A program made the position numbers and the translations under genes. Below are positions 19,700-29,398 of a stretch of 64,000 nucleotides of DNA, piece after piece (position 1 is the first letter of the stretch; each line of letters starts with the position of its first letter). The notes beneath the pieces were generated by a model, which did no database searches, was not told the DNA's origin, and was given only the letters and a program-made list of their open reading frames with translations. This DNA comes from Acinetobacter pittii (GTDB lineage: Bacteria > Pseudomonadota > Gammaproteobacteria > Pseudomonadales > Moraxellaceae): NCBI RefSeq assembly GCF_034067285.1, contig NZ_CP139286.1, forward strand, positions 2,480,001 through 2,544,000. Reading direction: 5' to 3'.

Positions 19700-20716
19700 T
19701 TACAACGTAATCGCTTCAATTAAACCTTGCTCTTGGAGTTGGCCTTGCATTGATAACGCCAATACAGCCATACGAACTGCAATACCATTAGTTACTTGTT
19801 TCAAAATAACCGACTGGTCTCCATCAGCAACACTTGAATCAATTTCTACACCACGATTCATCGGTCCCGGGTGCATTACAATACAGTCCGGTTTAGCTAA
19901 ACCAAGACGTTCTTTGTTTAAACCATACATTCTGTAAAATTCAGACTGTGAAGATAATGCCGGAGAGTCAATACGCTCATTTTGAATACGTAAAGCAATA
20001 ATCACATCACAATCTGCAATTCCAGCATCCATGTTGTTAAACAAGCGAACATGCTCGCCATATTCAGAAAAGCCCACCGGCAATAATGTATTCGGTGCAA
20101 TCACACGAATATCTTTACAGCCCAATGTTTGCAGTGCAGCCACATCTGAACGAGCAACACGAGAGTGTTTAATGTCACCAATAATGGCAACGCTTAAATC
20201 TTCAAACGGTTTTTTAGTTTCACGGCGAATAGTCAGCATATCGAGCATCGCTTGCGTTGGATGTGCATGACGGCCATCCCCTGCATTAATAATTGCGACT
20301 TTTGGACATACATCTTTAGCAATGAAATGTGCAGCACCCGAAGATGAATGGCGAACAACAAAAATATCCGCTGCCATTGCTTCAAGGTTCCAGAGCGTAT
20401 CACGCAGAGTTTCACCTTTTGAAGTACTTGAACGTGCAATATCAATGTTCAATACATTGGCAGACAAACGTTTAGCTGCTGCTTCAAAAGTAGTACGGGT
20501 ACGAGTGGAGTTTTCAAAGAAGAGATTCATAACCGTTAATCCCTCTAAGAGCGGACGGTTAATTAAATTATTATTATCATCTAAAAAGCTTTGTGCGGTA
20601 TCTAAAATCTTGGTGAGGTTTTCTTTTGAAAGTCCCTCAATCGTTAAAAAATGTTTTAAATTTCCGTCTTGATTGAGCTGAACCTGGCTCGGTTGATGCA
20701 ACGCTGCAATATGCAT
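19700..20716 (-). CDS. pyrB: Aspartate carbamoyltransferase catalytic subunit
   Basis: 338 residues. It has the carbamoyl-phosphate signature [13 protein letters not shown], then HPTQAMLD, the RIQNER segment that contacts aspartate and [12 protein letters not shown]. It forms N-carbamoyl-aspartate in pyrimidine synthesis. The length is that of the class found in Pseudomonas, which assembles with PyrC' and has an N-terminal extension that binds nucleotide effectors. No pyrI is present. AGGA precedes the ATG. The first gene of the pyrB-pyrC' operon. Confidence 0.95.
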   Translation of the reverse strand: MHIAALHQPSQVQLNQDGNLKHFLTIEGLSKENLTKILDTAQSFLDDNNNLINRPLLEGLTVMNLFFENSTRTRTTFEAAAKRLSANVLNIDIARSSTSKGETLRDTLWNLEAMAADIFVVRHSSSGAAHFIAKDVCPKVAIINAGDGRHAHPTQAMLDMLTIRRETKKPFEDLSVAIIGDIKHSRVARSDVAALQTLGCKDIRVIAPNTLLPVGFSEYGEHVRLFNNMDAGIADCDVIIALRIQNERIDSPALSSQSEFYRMYGLNKERLGLAKPDCIVMHPGPMNRGVEIDSSVADGDQSVILKQVTNGIAVRMAVLALSMQGQLQEQGLIEAITL

Positions 20717-20797
20717 AATGGATTCCTATGGGTCGAATCGCGAAAACGTGCATAGTGTAGCTGAATTCCGCTCTTTTCGCAGAAGAACTTTACAGAA

Positions 20798-20834
20798 TAA
20801 GGCCCTAAATTGACCAGAAAATTTAGAACCTTAT
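20798..20834 (-). terminator. Imperfect hairpin after the 114-residue hypothetical gene
   Basis: ATAAGGCCCTAAATT pairs with AATTTAGAACCTTAT (two mismatches) around a 7-8 nt loop. It lies immediately beyond the stop at 20841. Confidence 0.5.
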
Positions 20835-20840
20835 TGGCAA

Positions 20841-21185
20841 TTACCTTAATGCACCAATGTAATGGTGTGGAACTTGTGCGCGATAAATATCTTCGGCGGT
20901 AATTTCCGACTCTTCTTCGACTTTCACAACAGCAATTTTTTCTTTTTGAGAAGGCTCAGATATTGTATCAAGCAACGATTTCAATCGCTCAACACATCGT
21001 TTTAATTCGTCATCTTCAGTTTCTAGTGCAAGCGCAATGACATATTTGGCATAATCTTTATTTTGAACCATGTACATTGCATCTATTACCCGCCCCGTCA
21101 CTCTACGCATGCGCACATAGACCTGTGTGGCTACCGAGAAAGCATCGGCATTGGCAATAAAACCATTCCCCATCATGTCTTTCAT
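20841..21185 (-). CDS. Conserved hypothetical protein (114 aa)
   Basis: No signal peptide or membrane segment. The sequence is mixed helical, with a basic patch RMRRVTGRVIDAMY and an acidic C-terminal half (LALETEDDELKRCVERLKSL, VEEESEITAEDIYRAQ). I do not recognise the family. GGGG lies about 9 nt before the ATG. Upstream of pyrB on the same strand, with a weak hairpin between, so linkage to pyrimidine synthesis is not shown. Confidence 0.7.
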   Translation of the reverse strand: MKDMMGNGFIANADAFSVATQVYVRMRRVTGRVIDAMYMVQNKDYAKYVIALALETEDDELKRCVERLKSLLDTISEPSQKEKIAVVKVEEESEITAEDIYRAQVPHHYIGALR

Positions 21186-21424
21186 TTATTATTACCCCAT
21201 CACTTTAAAATAATAAAATGGTTAAAAAATAGCTTTGTTTGTTAAATAAATAACCATTGATGGGATAGAGTTAGCAAAATACATACCACTTTTACTGTAT
21301 TAATCTATAAAAATCAGTTTATTGGTTGGTTTGTGATAGGTTGCAATAATTTAAAAACCTTTACACATCAAAATAAGTTAAACTTTGCATCGTTAATATT
21401 TATATGTTTTGGTCAATCGAGTTT

Positions 21425-23635
21425 ATGAATACCTCTTTACGTTTAAACCACTATTGGATTACTTGTGCTGATGGTTTAGAAGCCCTCTTACAAGAAGAAA
21501 TAGAACAGCTTGGCACCAAAGTGACAGAACGTAAAGCAGGACGTTTAATCATTGAAGGAACGCTTGAACATGCTTACCGCATCTGTATGTGGTCACGTCT
21601 TGCTTCTCGTGTTTTACTTCCAATTCATACTTATGAACTTGAACACACACATGATGCACGTGATGTCGCTGAAGAGCTTTATGAAGGTGCAATTAGCTTT
21701 GACTGGTCACTTATTTTTGCACCACAAAGTACTTTCGCTATTCGTTTACATGCAGAGCGTGAAATTAAGGTTAACACTCAATTTGCCACACTTAGAGCAA
21801 AAGATGGTGTTGTCGATTCCTTTATGGAAGCTGTAGGTCGTCGTCCAAGCATTGACACCAAACAACCAGAAATTACGCTCTATGTTTTAGCAGGTAAAAC
21901 TGAACATACCTACTGCCTAGATTTATCTGGTGATTCATTACATAAACGTGGTTACCGTCGTTATATGACGGATGCGCCAATTAAAGAAAACCTTGCTGCG
22001 GCAATCTTACAAAAAGCTCAGCTTCAGCAACGTAAGCCAGAGATCGTGCTCGACCCAATGTGTGGTTCAGGTACATTTATTATTGAAGCATTAATGATTT
22101 TGACTGACCGTGCACCAGGACTTGTTCGCCGTTTTGGTTTTAATGGTTGGCATGGTCATGACCGCGAACTTTGGCTTTCACTTAAAGCTGAAGCAGCAGA
22201 ACGTCATGAAAAAGCGCTAGAATTACCTTTACCTAAATTTTATGCCTACGATGCAGATTGGGAAGCGGTAAAAGCGACTCGTGAAAATATTATTGCAGCG
22301 GGCTTTGAAAAAGTATTAGGTCAAATTCAAATTGAAGAACGTACTTTAGCTGACTGGCCTGATTTTTCTGCTGAAGGCAAAACTGCATTTATTGTGACAA
22401 ACCCTCCGTATGGTGAACGTTTAGGTGATAAAGCATCTAACCGCTCTCTTTACTTAGGCCTATCTGCACTTTTACAAAAACATTTCCCAAATCAGTATGC
22501 AGCTATTATTGCAGCCCAAATTGAACAAGCCGATGTTTTAGCATTTGAAGCGCCTGAAACCTTGCGTTTAATGAATGGTAAGTTACCGATTTACATTCGT
22601 TTTGGTTCAATTAAGCCAGAAAAAGTAACTCAGCCATTTTTAGCAACTTGGCAAGCTCAACCTATTGAAATGGAAGAAGCTCAAGATTTTGCTAACCGTC
22701 TGCAAAAAAATATGACTGCCTTGAAAAAATGGGCAACCAAAGAAAATGTTTATTGCTTACGTTTGTATGATGCGGACTTACCTGACTTTAATGTCGCTGT
22801 AGATTTATATGGTGATCGCTTACATGTTCAGGAGTATGCACCACCAAAAACGATCGATCCTGAAAAAGCAAAAAAACGTTTTAATTTGGCACTCGCTGCG
22901 ATTCGTGCTGTTACCGGTTTAAACCGCGATGCCATCTTTATTAAGACGCGTGCGCGCCAAACAGGTACTAATCAATATACGAAACAAAGCACAGCTTCAA
23001 AACGCTTTATCGTTCAAGAAGGTAAAGCTAAAATTTTAGTGAATCTAACAGATTACCTAGATACAGGTTTATTCCTTGACCACCGTCAAATGCGTTTACG
23101 TATTGCTCAAGAAGCTCGTGGTAAGCACTTCTTGAACTTATATAGTTATACGTCTACAGCAAGCTTACATGCTGCTTTAGGCGGTGCTGCAAGCACGACA
23201 AGTGTAGACTTATCTAATACCTACTTAAACTGGTCAAAAGAAAACTTCGTTTTAAACGGTCTTACTGTAGATCATGCAGATGAACAGCACATGTTCTTTG
23301 CGAGCGACTGTTTTGAATGGTTAAAAGAAGGTCATGAACAATACGATCTTATTTTTATCGATCCACCGACATTCTCAAACTCTAAAAAATTCTATGGTAC
23401 TTTCGACGTCCAACGCGACCATGTTTCACTCATTAAACGTGCAATGAACCGATTAAACAGTGAAGGAACGCTCTATTTCTCAAACAACTATCGTGGTTTT
23501 GAAATGGATGAAGAGATTGAAGCTATTTTTCAGGTTGAAGAAATCACTTCTGAAACGATTGGACTTGATTTTAAACGTAATCAGAAAATCCACCGTGCAT
23601 GGAAAATCCAGCATCCTGGTCTAGATCAATATTAA
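21425..23635 (+). CDS. rlmL: Bifunctional 23S rRNA methyltransferase RlmKL (m2G2445 and m7G2069)
   Basis: 736 residues from the chosen ATG. Domains in order: THUMP-like N-terminus (about 1-160), an RlmL-type methyltransferase with DPMCGSGTF and the catalytic TNPPYGERL, and a C-terminal RlmK-type methyltransferase with FLDHRQMRLRI, LNLYSYTSTAS and FIDPPTFSNS. The fused protein makes both modifications in domain V of 23S rRNA. The frame extends to an ATG at 21404, but MNTSLRLNHYW matches the family start; neither site has a good Shine-Dalgarno sequence. Confidence 0.94.
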   Translation: MNTSLRLNHYWITCADGLEALLQEEIEQLGTKVTERKAGRLIIEGTLEHAYRICMWSRLASRVLLPIHTYELEHTHDARDVAEELYEGAISFDWSLIFAPQSTFAIRLHAEREIKVNTQFATLRAKDGVVDSFMEAVGRRPSIDTKQPEITLYVLAGKTEHTYCLDLSGDSLHKRGYRRYMTDAPIKENLAAAILQKAQLQQRKPEIVLDPMCGSGTFIIEALMILTDRAPGLVRRFGFNGWHGHDRELWLSLKAEAAERHEKALELPLPKFYAYDADWEAVKATRENIIAAGFEKVLGQIQIEERTLADWPDFSAEGKTAFIVTNPPYGERLGDKASNRSLYLGLSALLQKHFPNQYAAIIAAQIEQADVLAFEAPETLRLMNGKLPIYIRFGSIKPEKVTQPFLATWQAQPIEMEEAQDFANRLQKNMTALKKWATKENVYCLRLYDADLPDFNVAVDLYGDRLHVQEYAPPKTIDPEKAKKRFNLALAAIRAVTGLNRDAIFIKTRARQTGTNQYTKQSTASKRFIVQEGKAKILVNLTDYLDTGLFLDHRQMRLRIAQEARGKHFLNLYSYTSTASLHAALGGAASTTSVDLSNTYLNWSKENFVLNGLTVDHADEQHMFFASDCFEWLKEGHEQYDLIFIDPPTFSNSKKFYGTFDVQRDHVSLIKRAMNRLNSEGTLYFSNNYRGFEMDEEIEAIFQVEEITSETIGLDFKRNQKIHRAWKIQHPGLDQY

Positions 23636-23643
23636 TAAGATTA

Positions 23644-23677
23644 GAGGTTATTATTACTTCACGGTAATAATAACCTC
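23644..23677. terminator. Perfect 14-bp inverted repeat overlapping the end of the 23654-24070 gene
   Basis: GAGGTTATTATTAC and its complement flank a 6-nt loop. The repeat lies between convergent genes and includes the last codons of the minus-strand gene. T tracts are poor on both sides, so it may stop or protect transcripts rather than act as a classical terminator. Confidence 0.55.
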
Positions 23678-24070
23678 ACCATGAACATTTTTTGATTCAA
23701 AATCATATTTGGTAAATCGGTCTGCTCTTTCCGGTAACGCAATCATTTCCAGTTTCTTCTTTTCTTTACTATCTAGCACATGATTCTGTTTTTGTTCTTG
23801 ATAAGGAGAAAGTACGCTCGTTCTAAGCGCATCCCATCGAACTTGCTGTAAATAATTATCGCCCAATGCCTGACGTGCTTGTTGTTGTTCTACCACAGGT
23901 TTTTTAGCATCGTCTTGAGCTTTTGCAATAATCACAGGTAAAGCTGCATTTACCGCTCCAGTCTGTGTCGCTAATGCCCCTTCACTCAGTGGCTGCGCTG
24001 CCAAAACATTCATTGGTATCAGCGTAATAAGGCCTAAAACACACAGCGCAGATCCTTGTTTATTGTTCAT
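23654..24070 (-). CDS. Exported protein of unknown function (138 aa)
   Basis: A signal peptide (CVLGLITLIPMNVLAAQ) precedes a mature part rich in Gln, Lys and Ala, with LSEGALATQTGAV just after the cleavage site. That pattern resembles the start of several small Acinetobacter surface or filament-associated proteins, but I cannot assign a family. The C-terminus ends HGEVIITVK, a single predicted beta strand. ATG start; a weak AGGAT lies upstream. Confidence 0.68.
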   Translation of the reverse strand: MNNKQGSALCVLGLITLIPMNVLAAQPLSEGALATQTGAVNAALPVIIAKAQDDAKKPVVEQQQARQALGDNYLQQVRWDALRTSVLSPYQEQKQNHVLDSKEKKKLEMIALPERADRFTKYDFESKNVHGEVIITVK

Positions 24071-24281
24071 TGCATCTATCCTAAATTGTTATTGTTCGTT
24101 ATATCGAACAAAATTAACAATTTTTTAAACATGTCGCAATCTTATAAATAGACTTCCCGACCATTAACATTGATCATTTTAAAACCTGAAATATTTCACA
24201 CGTATTTTGTGAAGATTCACGTTGTTTTATAGATTTTTAACTCAGACCTGTACATCAGTGCCAACTCTATAGAAAATAAAA

Positions 24282-24313
24282 AAAAGAGAATATGTTTCCA
24301 TATTCTCTTTTCG
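24282..24313 (-). terminator. Terminator of clpB
   Basis: A perfect 13-bp stem AAAAGAGAATATG / CATATTCTCTTTT with a 4-nt loop; on the minus strand it is followed by a run of T. Confidence 0.92.
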
Positions 24314-24330
24314 GTTTTAGCAGAAAAAGC

Positions 24331-26910
24331 TTAGCTGAGTTTCATTTTATCGAAGACCAAATGCCCATTTTCGCCTTTAACTAAAATGGTATCACCTGCA
24401 ACAAAATCACCCGACAAGATTTTTTGAGCTAATGTGTTTTCAATCTGTTGCTGAATCGCACGTTTTAATGGACGCGCGCCATAGACAGGGTCGAAACCAG
24501 CATCAATCAATAAATCAAAGGCAGTATCATCTACAGTTAAACTCATGTCACGATCAACAAGACGTGAACGTAATCGATCCAACTGAATATCGGCAATACC
24601 ACGAATTTGTGCTTTTTTGAGTGAATGGAAAATCACAAGCTCATCAATCCGGTTAATAAATTCCGGACGGAAATGCTGACTTACCGCATTCATTACAATA
24701 GTACGCACTTCATCGTCTGTTGCACCCTCACCTAGTTCACGTACATCTTGTGAACCTAAGTTCGAGGTCATCACAATGACCGTATTTTTAAAGTCAACTA
24801 CTCGACCTTGTGAGTCTGTTAAGCGTCCATCATCCAACACCTGTAGCAAGATATTGAAGACATCTGGATGCGCTTTTTCAACCTCATCAAACAACACCAC
24901 ACTATATGGTTTACGGCGAACAGCTTCCGTTAAAACACCACCTTCTTCATAACCCACATAACCCGGAGGTGCACCAACCAAACGGCTCACCGAATGTTTT
25001 TCCATGAATTCACTCATGTCGATACGAATCATGGCATCATCGCTGTCAAACAAGAAGTTCGCCAATGCTTTGGTCAATTCTGTTTTACCAACACCTGTTG
25101 GACCTAAAAACAAGAATGAACCACTTGGACGATTCGGGTCAGACAAGCCTGCACGTGAACGACGAACCGCATTCGATACAGCTACGACCGCTTCATCTTG
25201 TCCAACAACACGGTCATGTAAAAACTCTTCCATATTAAGAAGTTTTTCACGCTCGCCTTGCATCATTTTAGCAACCGGAATTCCTGTTGCAGCACTAACA
25301 ACTTCAGCAATTTCATTTTCAGTTACTTTAGTACGAATGAGTTTTGGCTCTTCGTTCTCTTCTGCAACTTCATCTTGCTCCAGTTGTTTTTGAAGCTCTG
25401 GAATTACGCCATACTGTAAACGTGCTGCCTCAGCCAAATCACCTTCACGCTGAGCTTTCTCAAAAGCAATACGGGCTTTATCAAGTTCAACCTGAGCCTG
25501 TTTAGTACCTTCTACCAAAGTTTTTTCAGACTTCCAGATTTCTTCAAGATCGTTGTATTCTTTCTCGACTTCAGCAATCTGTTTTTCCAGATGAGTGACT
25601 TCAGCTTTGCTGCCGACATCTTCATCTTTTTTCACCGCTTCCAATTGCATTTTTAACTGAATTAAACGGCGATCAAGTTTATCAAGCGCTTCAGGTTTAG
25701 AGTCAATCTCCATTTTAATACGAGAAGCTGCCTCATCAATCAAATCAATTGCCTTGTCCGGTAATTGACGGTCGGTGATATAGCGATGAGACATTTTCGC
25801 CGCAGCAATAATTGCAGAGTCTAAAATTTGCACACCATGGTGAGTGGCATATTTCTCTTTTAGACCACGCAAAATCGCAATCGTATCTTCAACACTTGGT
25901 TCATCCACCAGTACTTTTTGGAAACGACGCTCTAAGGCCGCATCTTTTTCAATATATTGGCGATATTCATCTAAGGTTGTTGCACCCACACAGCGCAATT
26001 CTCCACGAGCCAACGCAGGTTTTAACATATTCCCTGCATCCATCGCGCCATCACCTTTACCTGCACCTACGAGTGTATGTAACTCATCAATAAACAGGAT
26101 GATTTCGCCTTCGTGTTTTGCCAAATCTTTTAAAACAGCTTTTAAACGTTCTTCAAACTCACCACGATATTTAGCACCAGCCAGTAATGAACCTAAGTCG
26201 AGGGATAAAACACGTTTATTTTTTAATCCCTCTGGCACTTCGCCATTCACAATACGCTGTGCCAAACCTTCAACAATAGCGGTTTTACCTACACCCGGCT
26301 CACCAATAAGAACAGGGTTGTTTTTGGTACGACGCGATAACACCTGAATGGTACGGCGAATTTCATCATCACGCCCAATAACAGGATCAAGTTTTCCAGA
26401 TAGAGCCCGCTCAGTTAAATCAATCGTATATTTATTAAGTGAGTCACGTTGGTCTTCGTGATTATTGCTCATGACTTTGTCATTACCTCGAATATGTTCA
26501 ATTACTTTGCGTAAGCTGTCGGGAGTTACACCTACCGCACTTAAAATATTTTTAGTTTCGCCTGTCTCTGCCAAGCCTAATAAAACCCAATCAGTTGATA
26601 AAAATTCATCACCTGCTTTTTGCGCATATCTGTCTGCCAAATTAAGCGCTTTAACCGCTTCTGGGTTTAAGTTGACATCACCCGTTGGATTGGCAATAGT
26701 CGGCGCATCTTTTATAGCTTGCTCAAGCTTTTGTTTAAGTTCAGGTAAGCGCGCACCTGCTTGTTGCAACAAACTAATATTTGATGGCTCTTCTAATAAG
26801 GTAGACAAAATATGAATACCTGCGATAGCAGTATGGTCTTTACCCATCGCTAAAGATTGAGCATCTGAGAGGGCTTGCTGCAAGCGGTTTGTAAATTTTT
26901 CAAAACGCAT
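24331..26910 (-). CDS. clpB: ATP-dependent chaperone ClpB (disaggregase)
   Basis: 859 residues. Clp_N repeats come first ([17 protein letters not shown]), then AAA+ domain 1 with Walker [10 protein letters not shown] and LFIDELHTL, the long coiled-coil M domain (about 400-530, Glu/Lys-rich), and AAA+ domain 2 with GPTGVGKTE and a VGYEEGG pore loop. The C-terminal domain carries [14 protein letters not shown]. ClpB works with DnaK to dissolve protein aggregates in the cytoplasm. There is no ClpP-binding tripeptide loop. A heat-shock-like promoter lies 38 bases upstream and a strong terminator downstream, so it is monocistronic. Confidence 0.97.
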   Translation of the reverse strand: MRFEKFTNRLQQALSDAQSLAMGKDHTAIAGIHILSTLLEEPSNISLLQQAGARLPELKQKLEQAIKDAPTIANPTGDVNLNPEAVKALNLADRYAQKAGDEFLSTDWVLLGLAETGETKNILSAVGVTPDSLRKVIEHIRGNDKVMSNNHEDQRDSLNKYTIDLTERALSGKLDPVIGRDDEIRRTIQVLSRRTKNNPVLIGEPGVGKTAIVEGLAQRIVNGEVPEGLKNKRVLSLDLGSLLAGAKYRGEFEERLKAVLKDLAKHEGEIILFIDELHTLVGAGKGDGAMDAGNMLKPALARGELRCVGATTLDEYRQYIEKDAALERRFQKVLVDEPSVEDTIAILRGLKEKYATHHGVQILDSAIIAAAKMSHRYITDRQLPDKAIDLIDEAASRIKMEIDSKPEALDKLDRRLIQLKMQLEAVKKDEDVGSKAEVTHLEKQIAEVEKEYNDLEEIWKSEKTLVEGTKQAQVELDKARIAFEKAQREGDLAEAARLQYGVIPELQKQLEQDEVAEENEEPKLIRTKVTENEIAEVVSAATGIPVAKMMQGEREKLLNMEEFLHDRVVGQDEAVVAVSNAVRRSRAGLSDPNRPSGSFLFLGPTGVGKTELTKALANFLFDSDDAMIRIDMSEFMEKHSVSRLVGAPPGYVGYEEGGVLTEAVRRKPYSVVLFDEVEKAHPDVFNILLQVLDDGRLTDSQGRVVDFKNTVIVMTSNLGSQDVRELGEGATDDEVRTIVMNAVSQHFRPEFINRIDELVIFHSLKKAQIRGIADIQLDRLRSRLVDRDMSLTVDDTAFDLLIDAGFDPVYGARPLKRAIQQQIENTLAQKILSGDFVAGDTILVKGENGHLVFDKMKLS

Positions 26911-27210
26911 TCTTGTTATTCCTCACAACAAATTTGTACTTGTCTAATAGATGGGAACACTTCTTCGGATTTCAAATAAATTTTTATATATTTTTCATAA
27001 TGTTATTTAAATAACAACGAGTAAAACTCCATTATAATATGGGATTGTTTTGTATATATTTCAAGTACAGTTCAGCTACATTTTATTAAAATGCTTGATT
27101 ATTTAAATTCATGCTTATTCATACTACACTTTTCACAAAGTCTTCATTGAGAATTTAATAATTAAGCTTTAGTTTATCTGGCTAGTTTCCTACTCGTTTT
27201 GAAATGAAAA
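26911..27210. other. Intergenic region between divergent clpB and the M23 peptidase gene
   Basis: 300 AT-rich bases. Apart from the clpB promoter I see no gene or strong hairpin; the promoter of the peptidase gene must also be here. Confidence 0.6.
26948..26976 (-). promoter_or_regulatory. Sigma-32-like promoter of clpB
   Basis: On the minus strand TTTGAAA (26976-26970) and CCCATCTA (26955-26948) are 14 bases apart, close to the heat-shock consensus CTTGAAA-N11-16-CCCCATNT. The -10 element ends 38 bases before the clpB ATG. Confidence 0.7.
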
Positions 27211-28020
27211 ATGCACTTTAAACACATTATATTAACAACAACTTGTCTTTTTACTTCGGCACTGGCAATCGCTCAGCTTCCACAAGATTCCAGAAGACCC
27301 GGTGGAATTGCAGTTGTTCCTCTAAGTGCTGATATTACTCAGGTCACTTTTCAACAAAAGCCAGTTTTAATCAGTCAAGAAGATCAGCAACGTTATGCTG
27401 TATTTGGCATTCCGTTGTCTACTCCAATCGGCAGTATTCAGCTCGACACGAATAAAGCTCCGATTCAAGTAGAAGTTAAGTCTTATCCTTACGCTGAACA
27501 ACGAATTAAAGTCACTAATCAAGATTATGTGAACCCTAATCAAAGTCAGTTAGACCGTTACGCTCAAGAAGCTAAAGAACAAAATGATGTATATACCTCA
27601 TTTACACAAAGTTCATGGCAAACCCTACCAATATTTATACGCCCGACTTCAGGGAAATTTACCAACTCTTTTGGCAGAAAACGCTTTTTTAATGGTGAAG
27701 AACGCGCGCCTCACTCAGGGTTAGATATTCCAGCACCAGTAGGACAAAAAGTAGTTGCTCCTGCAGATGGTGTGGTTATCCAAACTGGATCTTATTTTTT
27801 TAATGGACAAACCGTTTTGATTGACCATGGTCAAGGTCTAATCAGCATGTTCTGCCATTTAAGCGCAATTAAAGTAGAGAAAGGCCAACACATCCGCCAA
27901 GGAGAAACACTAGGTTTAGTGGGCAAAACTGGACGTGTGACAGGCCCTCATCTGCATTGGGGCATGAGTCTTAATAATGCTCGGGTAGATCCTCAGCTTT
28001 TTCTAAATACAGCTCGTTAA
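27211..28020 (+). CDS. M23-family (LytM) metallopeptidase, exported
   Basis: 269 residues with a signal peptide (IILTTTCLFTSALAIAQ). The C-terminal M23 domain has all zinc and catalytic residues: His168 and Asp172 in HSGLD, His216 in MFCHL, and His247-x-His249 in GPHLHW. The N-terminal 130 residues form an extended region that probably includes a substrate-occluding or targeting part. A periplasmic peptidoglycan endopeptidase is expected from the family; the intact active site argues against an EnvC/NlpD-like activator. It overlaps its convergent neighbour by a few bases at the stop codon. Confidence 0.88.
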   Translation: MHFKHIILTTTCLFTSALAIAQLPQDSRRPGGIAVVPLSADITQVTFQQKPVLISQEDQQRYAVFGIPLSTPIGSIQLDTNKAPIQVEVKSYPYAEQRIKVTNQDYVNPNQSQLDRYAQEAKEQNDVYTSFTQSSWQTLPIFIRPTSGKFTNSFGRKRFFNGEERAPHSGLDIPAPVGQKVVAPADGVVIQTGSYFFNGQTVLIDHGQGLISMFCHLSAIKVEKGQHIRQGETLGLVGKTGRVTGPHLHWGMSLNNARVDPQLFLNTAR

Positions 28021-28442
28021 TTTAAAGCTTTACGAAAATACTTTGGCGCCTCGATATAGCCTTCTCTTAGGTAAAATTGATGTGCCAAAGGTCTTTGCAT
28101 ACCAGAATGAAGTTCCATTCTGTCACAACCACGTTGTCTTGCTAACCTTTCTGCTTCTTGCACCAGTAAATGTCCCACTCCTTTGCTACGCATCTTCTCG
28201 TCAACGCATAGATAACATATTTTGGCAAAGTCACCTTGCAAAGCTATTTGCGGAATAAAGTAAAGAGATAAAAAACCACAAATTTTATCCTCCTCTTCAG
28301 CAACTAAAATTTTTGAGTTAGAGTCATTATTTAATAATTCAAATTTTTCTTGAATAAGAGCGAGAGGTTGTAGATATCCCATCTGTTTGAGTAAGTCACA
28401 TATTGTTTGAGTATCTTCCGATTTCGCAAAACGAATATTCAC
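28017..28442 (-). CDS. GNAT-family N-acetyltransferase
   Basis: 141 residues with the acetyl-CoA-binding signature in ICYLCVDEKMRSKGVGHLLV (R/Q-x-x-G-x-G/A as RSKGVG) and the C-terminal FYLREGYIE strand. Substrate unknown. The start is GTG, with AGGAG about 7 nt upstream. The stop codon overlaps that of the M23 peptidase gene tail to tail, leaving no room for a terminator between them. Confidence 0.83.
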   Translation of the reverse strand: MNIRFAKSEDTQTICDLLKQMGYLQPLALIQEKFELLNNDSNSKILVAEEEDKICGFLSLYFIPQIALQGDFAKICYLCVDEKMRSKGVGHLLVQEAERLARQRGCDRMELHSGMQRPLAHQFYLREGYIEAPKYFRKALN

Positions 28443-28480
28443 TTTTATTCTCCTTGTTATTTTTTAGTTATTTTTGACAA

Positions 28481-28514
28481 TAAAAAAGCCAACTCTTATG
28501 TCAGCTTCTTTTAA
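28481..28514 (-). terminator. Weak terminator-like hairpin after the OsmC gene
   Basis: AAAAAAGCCAAC pairs imperfectly with GTCAGCTTCTTTT; it lies between the OsmC gene and the GNAT gene on the minus strand. Confidence 0.45.
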
Positions 28515-28537
28515 TTACTAGCTATCAAAAAACTGCC

Positions 28538-28960
28538 TTATTCTGCTTCAATAATTTCGAAGTCATGTGTAATTTCCACACCACCATCAGAAAGCATTTT
28601 ACTCGCTGAACAATATTTCTCGGCAGACAATTCAACTGCTTTTGCGACCTGCTTTTCTTTCACAGCTTTACCAGTTACCACAAAGTGTAAGTGGATTTTA
28701 GTAAAGACAGCCGGAATTGCGTCAGCGCGCTCAGCTTTTAAGTTACACACAACATTCGTCACATCTTGACGAGATTTTTTTAAAATGGTCACAATATCAA
28801 ACGAAGCACACCCACCAAGTCCCATTAATAGCAGCTCCATAGGACGTGGGCCACGGTTTTCACCACCATACTCAGGTGAGCCGTCCATGATGACACTATG
28901 CCCACTATCCGATTTCGCTTCAAAAGCAACATTCTCTAGCCAATGTACACTTGTTTGCAT
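28538..28960 (-). CDS. OsmC-family peroxiredoxin-like protein
   Basis: 140 residues of the OsmC/Ohr fold with both conserved Cys: Cys51 in GLGGCASFD and Cys117 in AEKYCSAS. GENRGPRPMELLLMGLGG is typical of the YhfA subgroup rather than Ohr. OsmC-type proteins reduce organic hydroperoxides; YhfA-like members have no confirmed substrate. In Acinetobacter and other gammaproteobacteria yhfA often lies next to crp/vfr, and here vfr is 440 bp away on the other strand, with a repeat element inserted between. Confidence 0.86.
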   Translation of the reverse strand: MQTSVHWLENVAFEAKSDSGHSVIMDGSPEYGGENRGPRPMELLLMGLGGCASFDIVTILKKSRQDVTNVVCNLKAERADAIPAVFTKIHLHFVVTGKAVKEKQVAKAVELSAEKYCSASKMLSDGGVEITHDFEIIEAE

Positions 28961-28993
28961 TGCAACTACCCAAAAAAAATTATAAATTTAAGC

Positions 28994-29289
28994 AGGGTCT
29001 GTTGACATTTCATCTATGGATTGCGTTATAGCTAAAAATTAATCCAAATAAGACGCAAAACCCAGACAATGGCAATCCTTTGTCCAGTTTTGTAATAAAG
29101 TTTGTGAAATTTCAGCCATAATCTGAGTTGCAATTAAAGCAGCGCAGGCATAGCGCAAGACCAAGTTATTTTGTACGTTCCATTGTTAAGATCTATTTAT
29201 TTAGAATGGCTAAATTTCATAGTTCTTATTTGGTACGTCTAAAAGAATTGTCTTATGTCGCAACCATCTGTGAAATGTCAACAGGCCCT
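28994..29289. mobile_element. 296-bp MITE-like element with 19-bp terminal inverted repeats
   Basis: The left end AGGGTCTGTTGACATTTCA (28994-29012) and the inverted right end AGGGCCTGTTGACATTTCA (29271-29289) differ at one base, and weaker similarity continues for about 25 more bases. The interior has no transposase. The left 45 bases match the short element at 1772-1835. No clear target duplication is visible. Size and structure are those of a miniature inverted-repeat transposable element; the parent transposon cannot be named. It fills most of the 438-bp gap upstream of vfr. Confidence 0.78.
29039..29183 (-). pseudogene. Possible frameshifted small ORF inside the MITE-like element
   Basis: On the minus strand an open stretch of about 40 codons (LVLRYACAALIATQIMAEIS ... 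CHCLGFASYLD) ends at a TAA at 29039. An ATG at 29183 would join it if one base of an A run (29172-29176 region) were removed; as it stands that ATG meets a stop after five codons. Whether this was ever a gene is open. Confidence 0.25.
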
Positions 29290-29398
29290 TGTTTTGTACA
29301 CTAACATAAAATGAGTTGATAAGGAATTTCATCTCTTCTGTGTAATAGCTCATCTCGAGCTTGTGTGAATTGTTTACCCTATTCGGAACATATTAAGC

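Noticed and set aside
25844..26347. A 167-codon plus-strand frame inside clpB
   Set aside because: Antisense shadow; no start site or family features.
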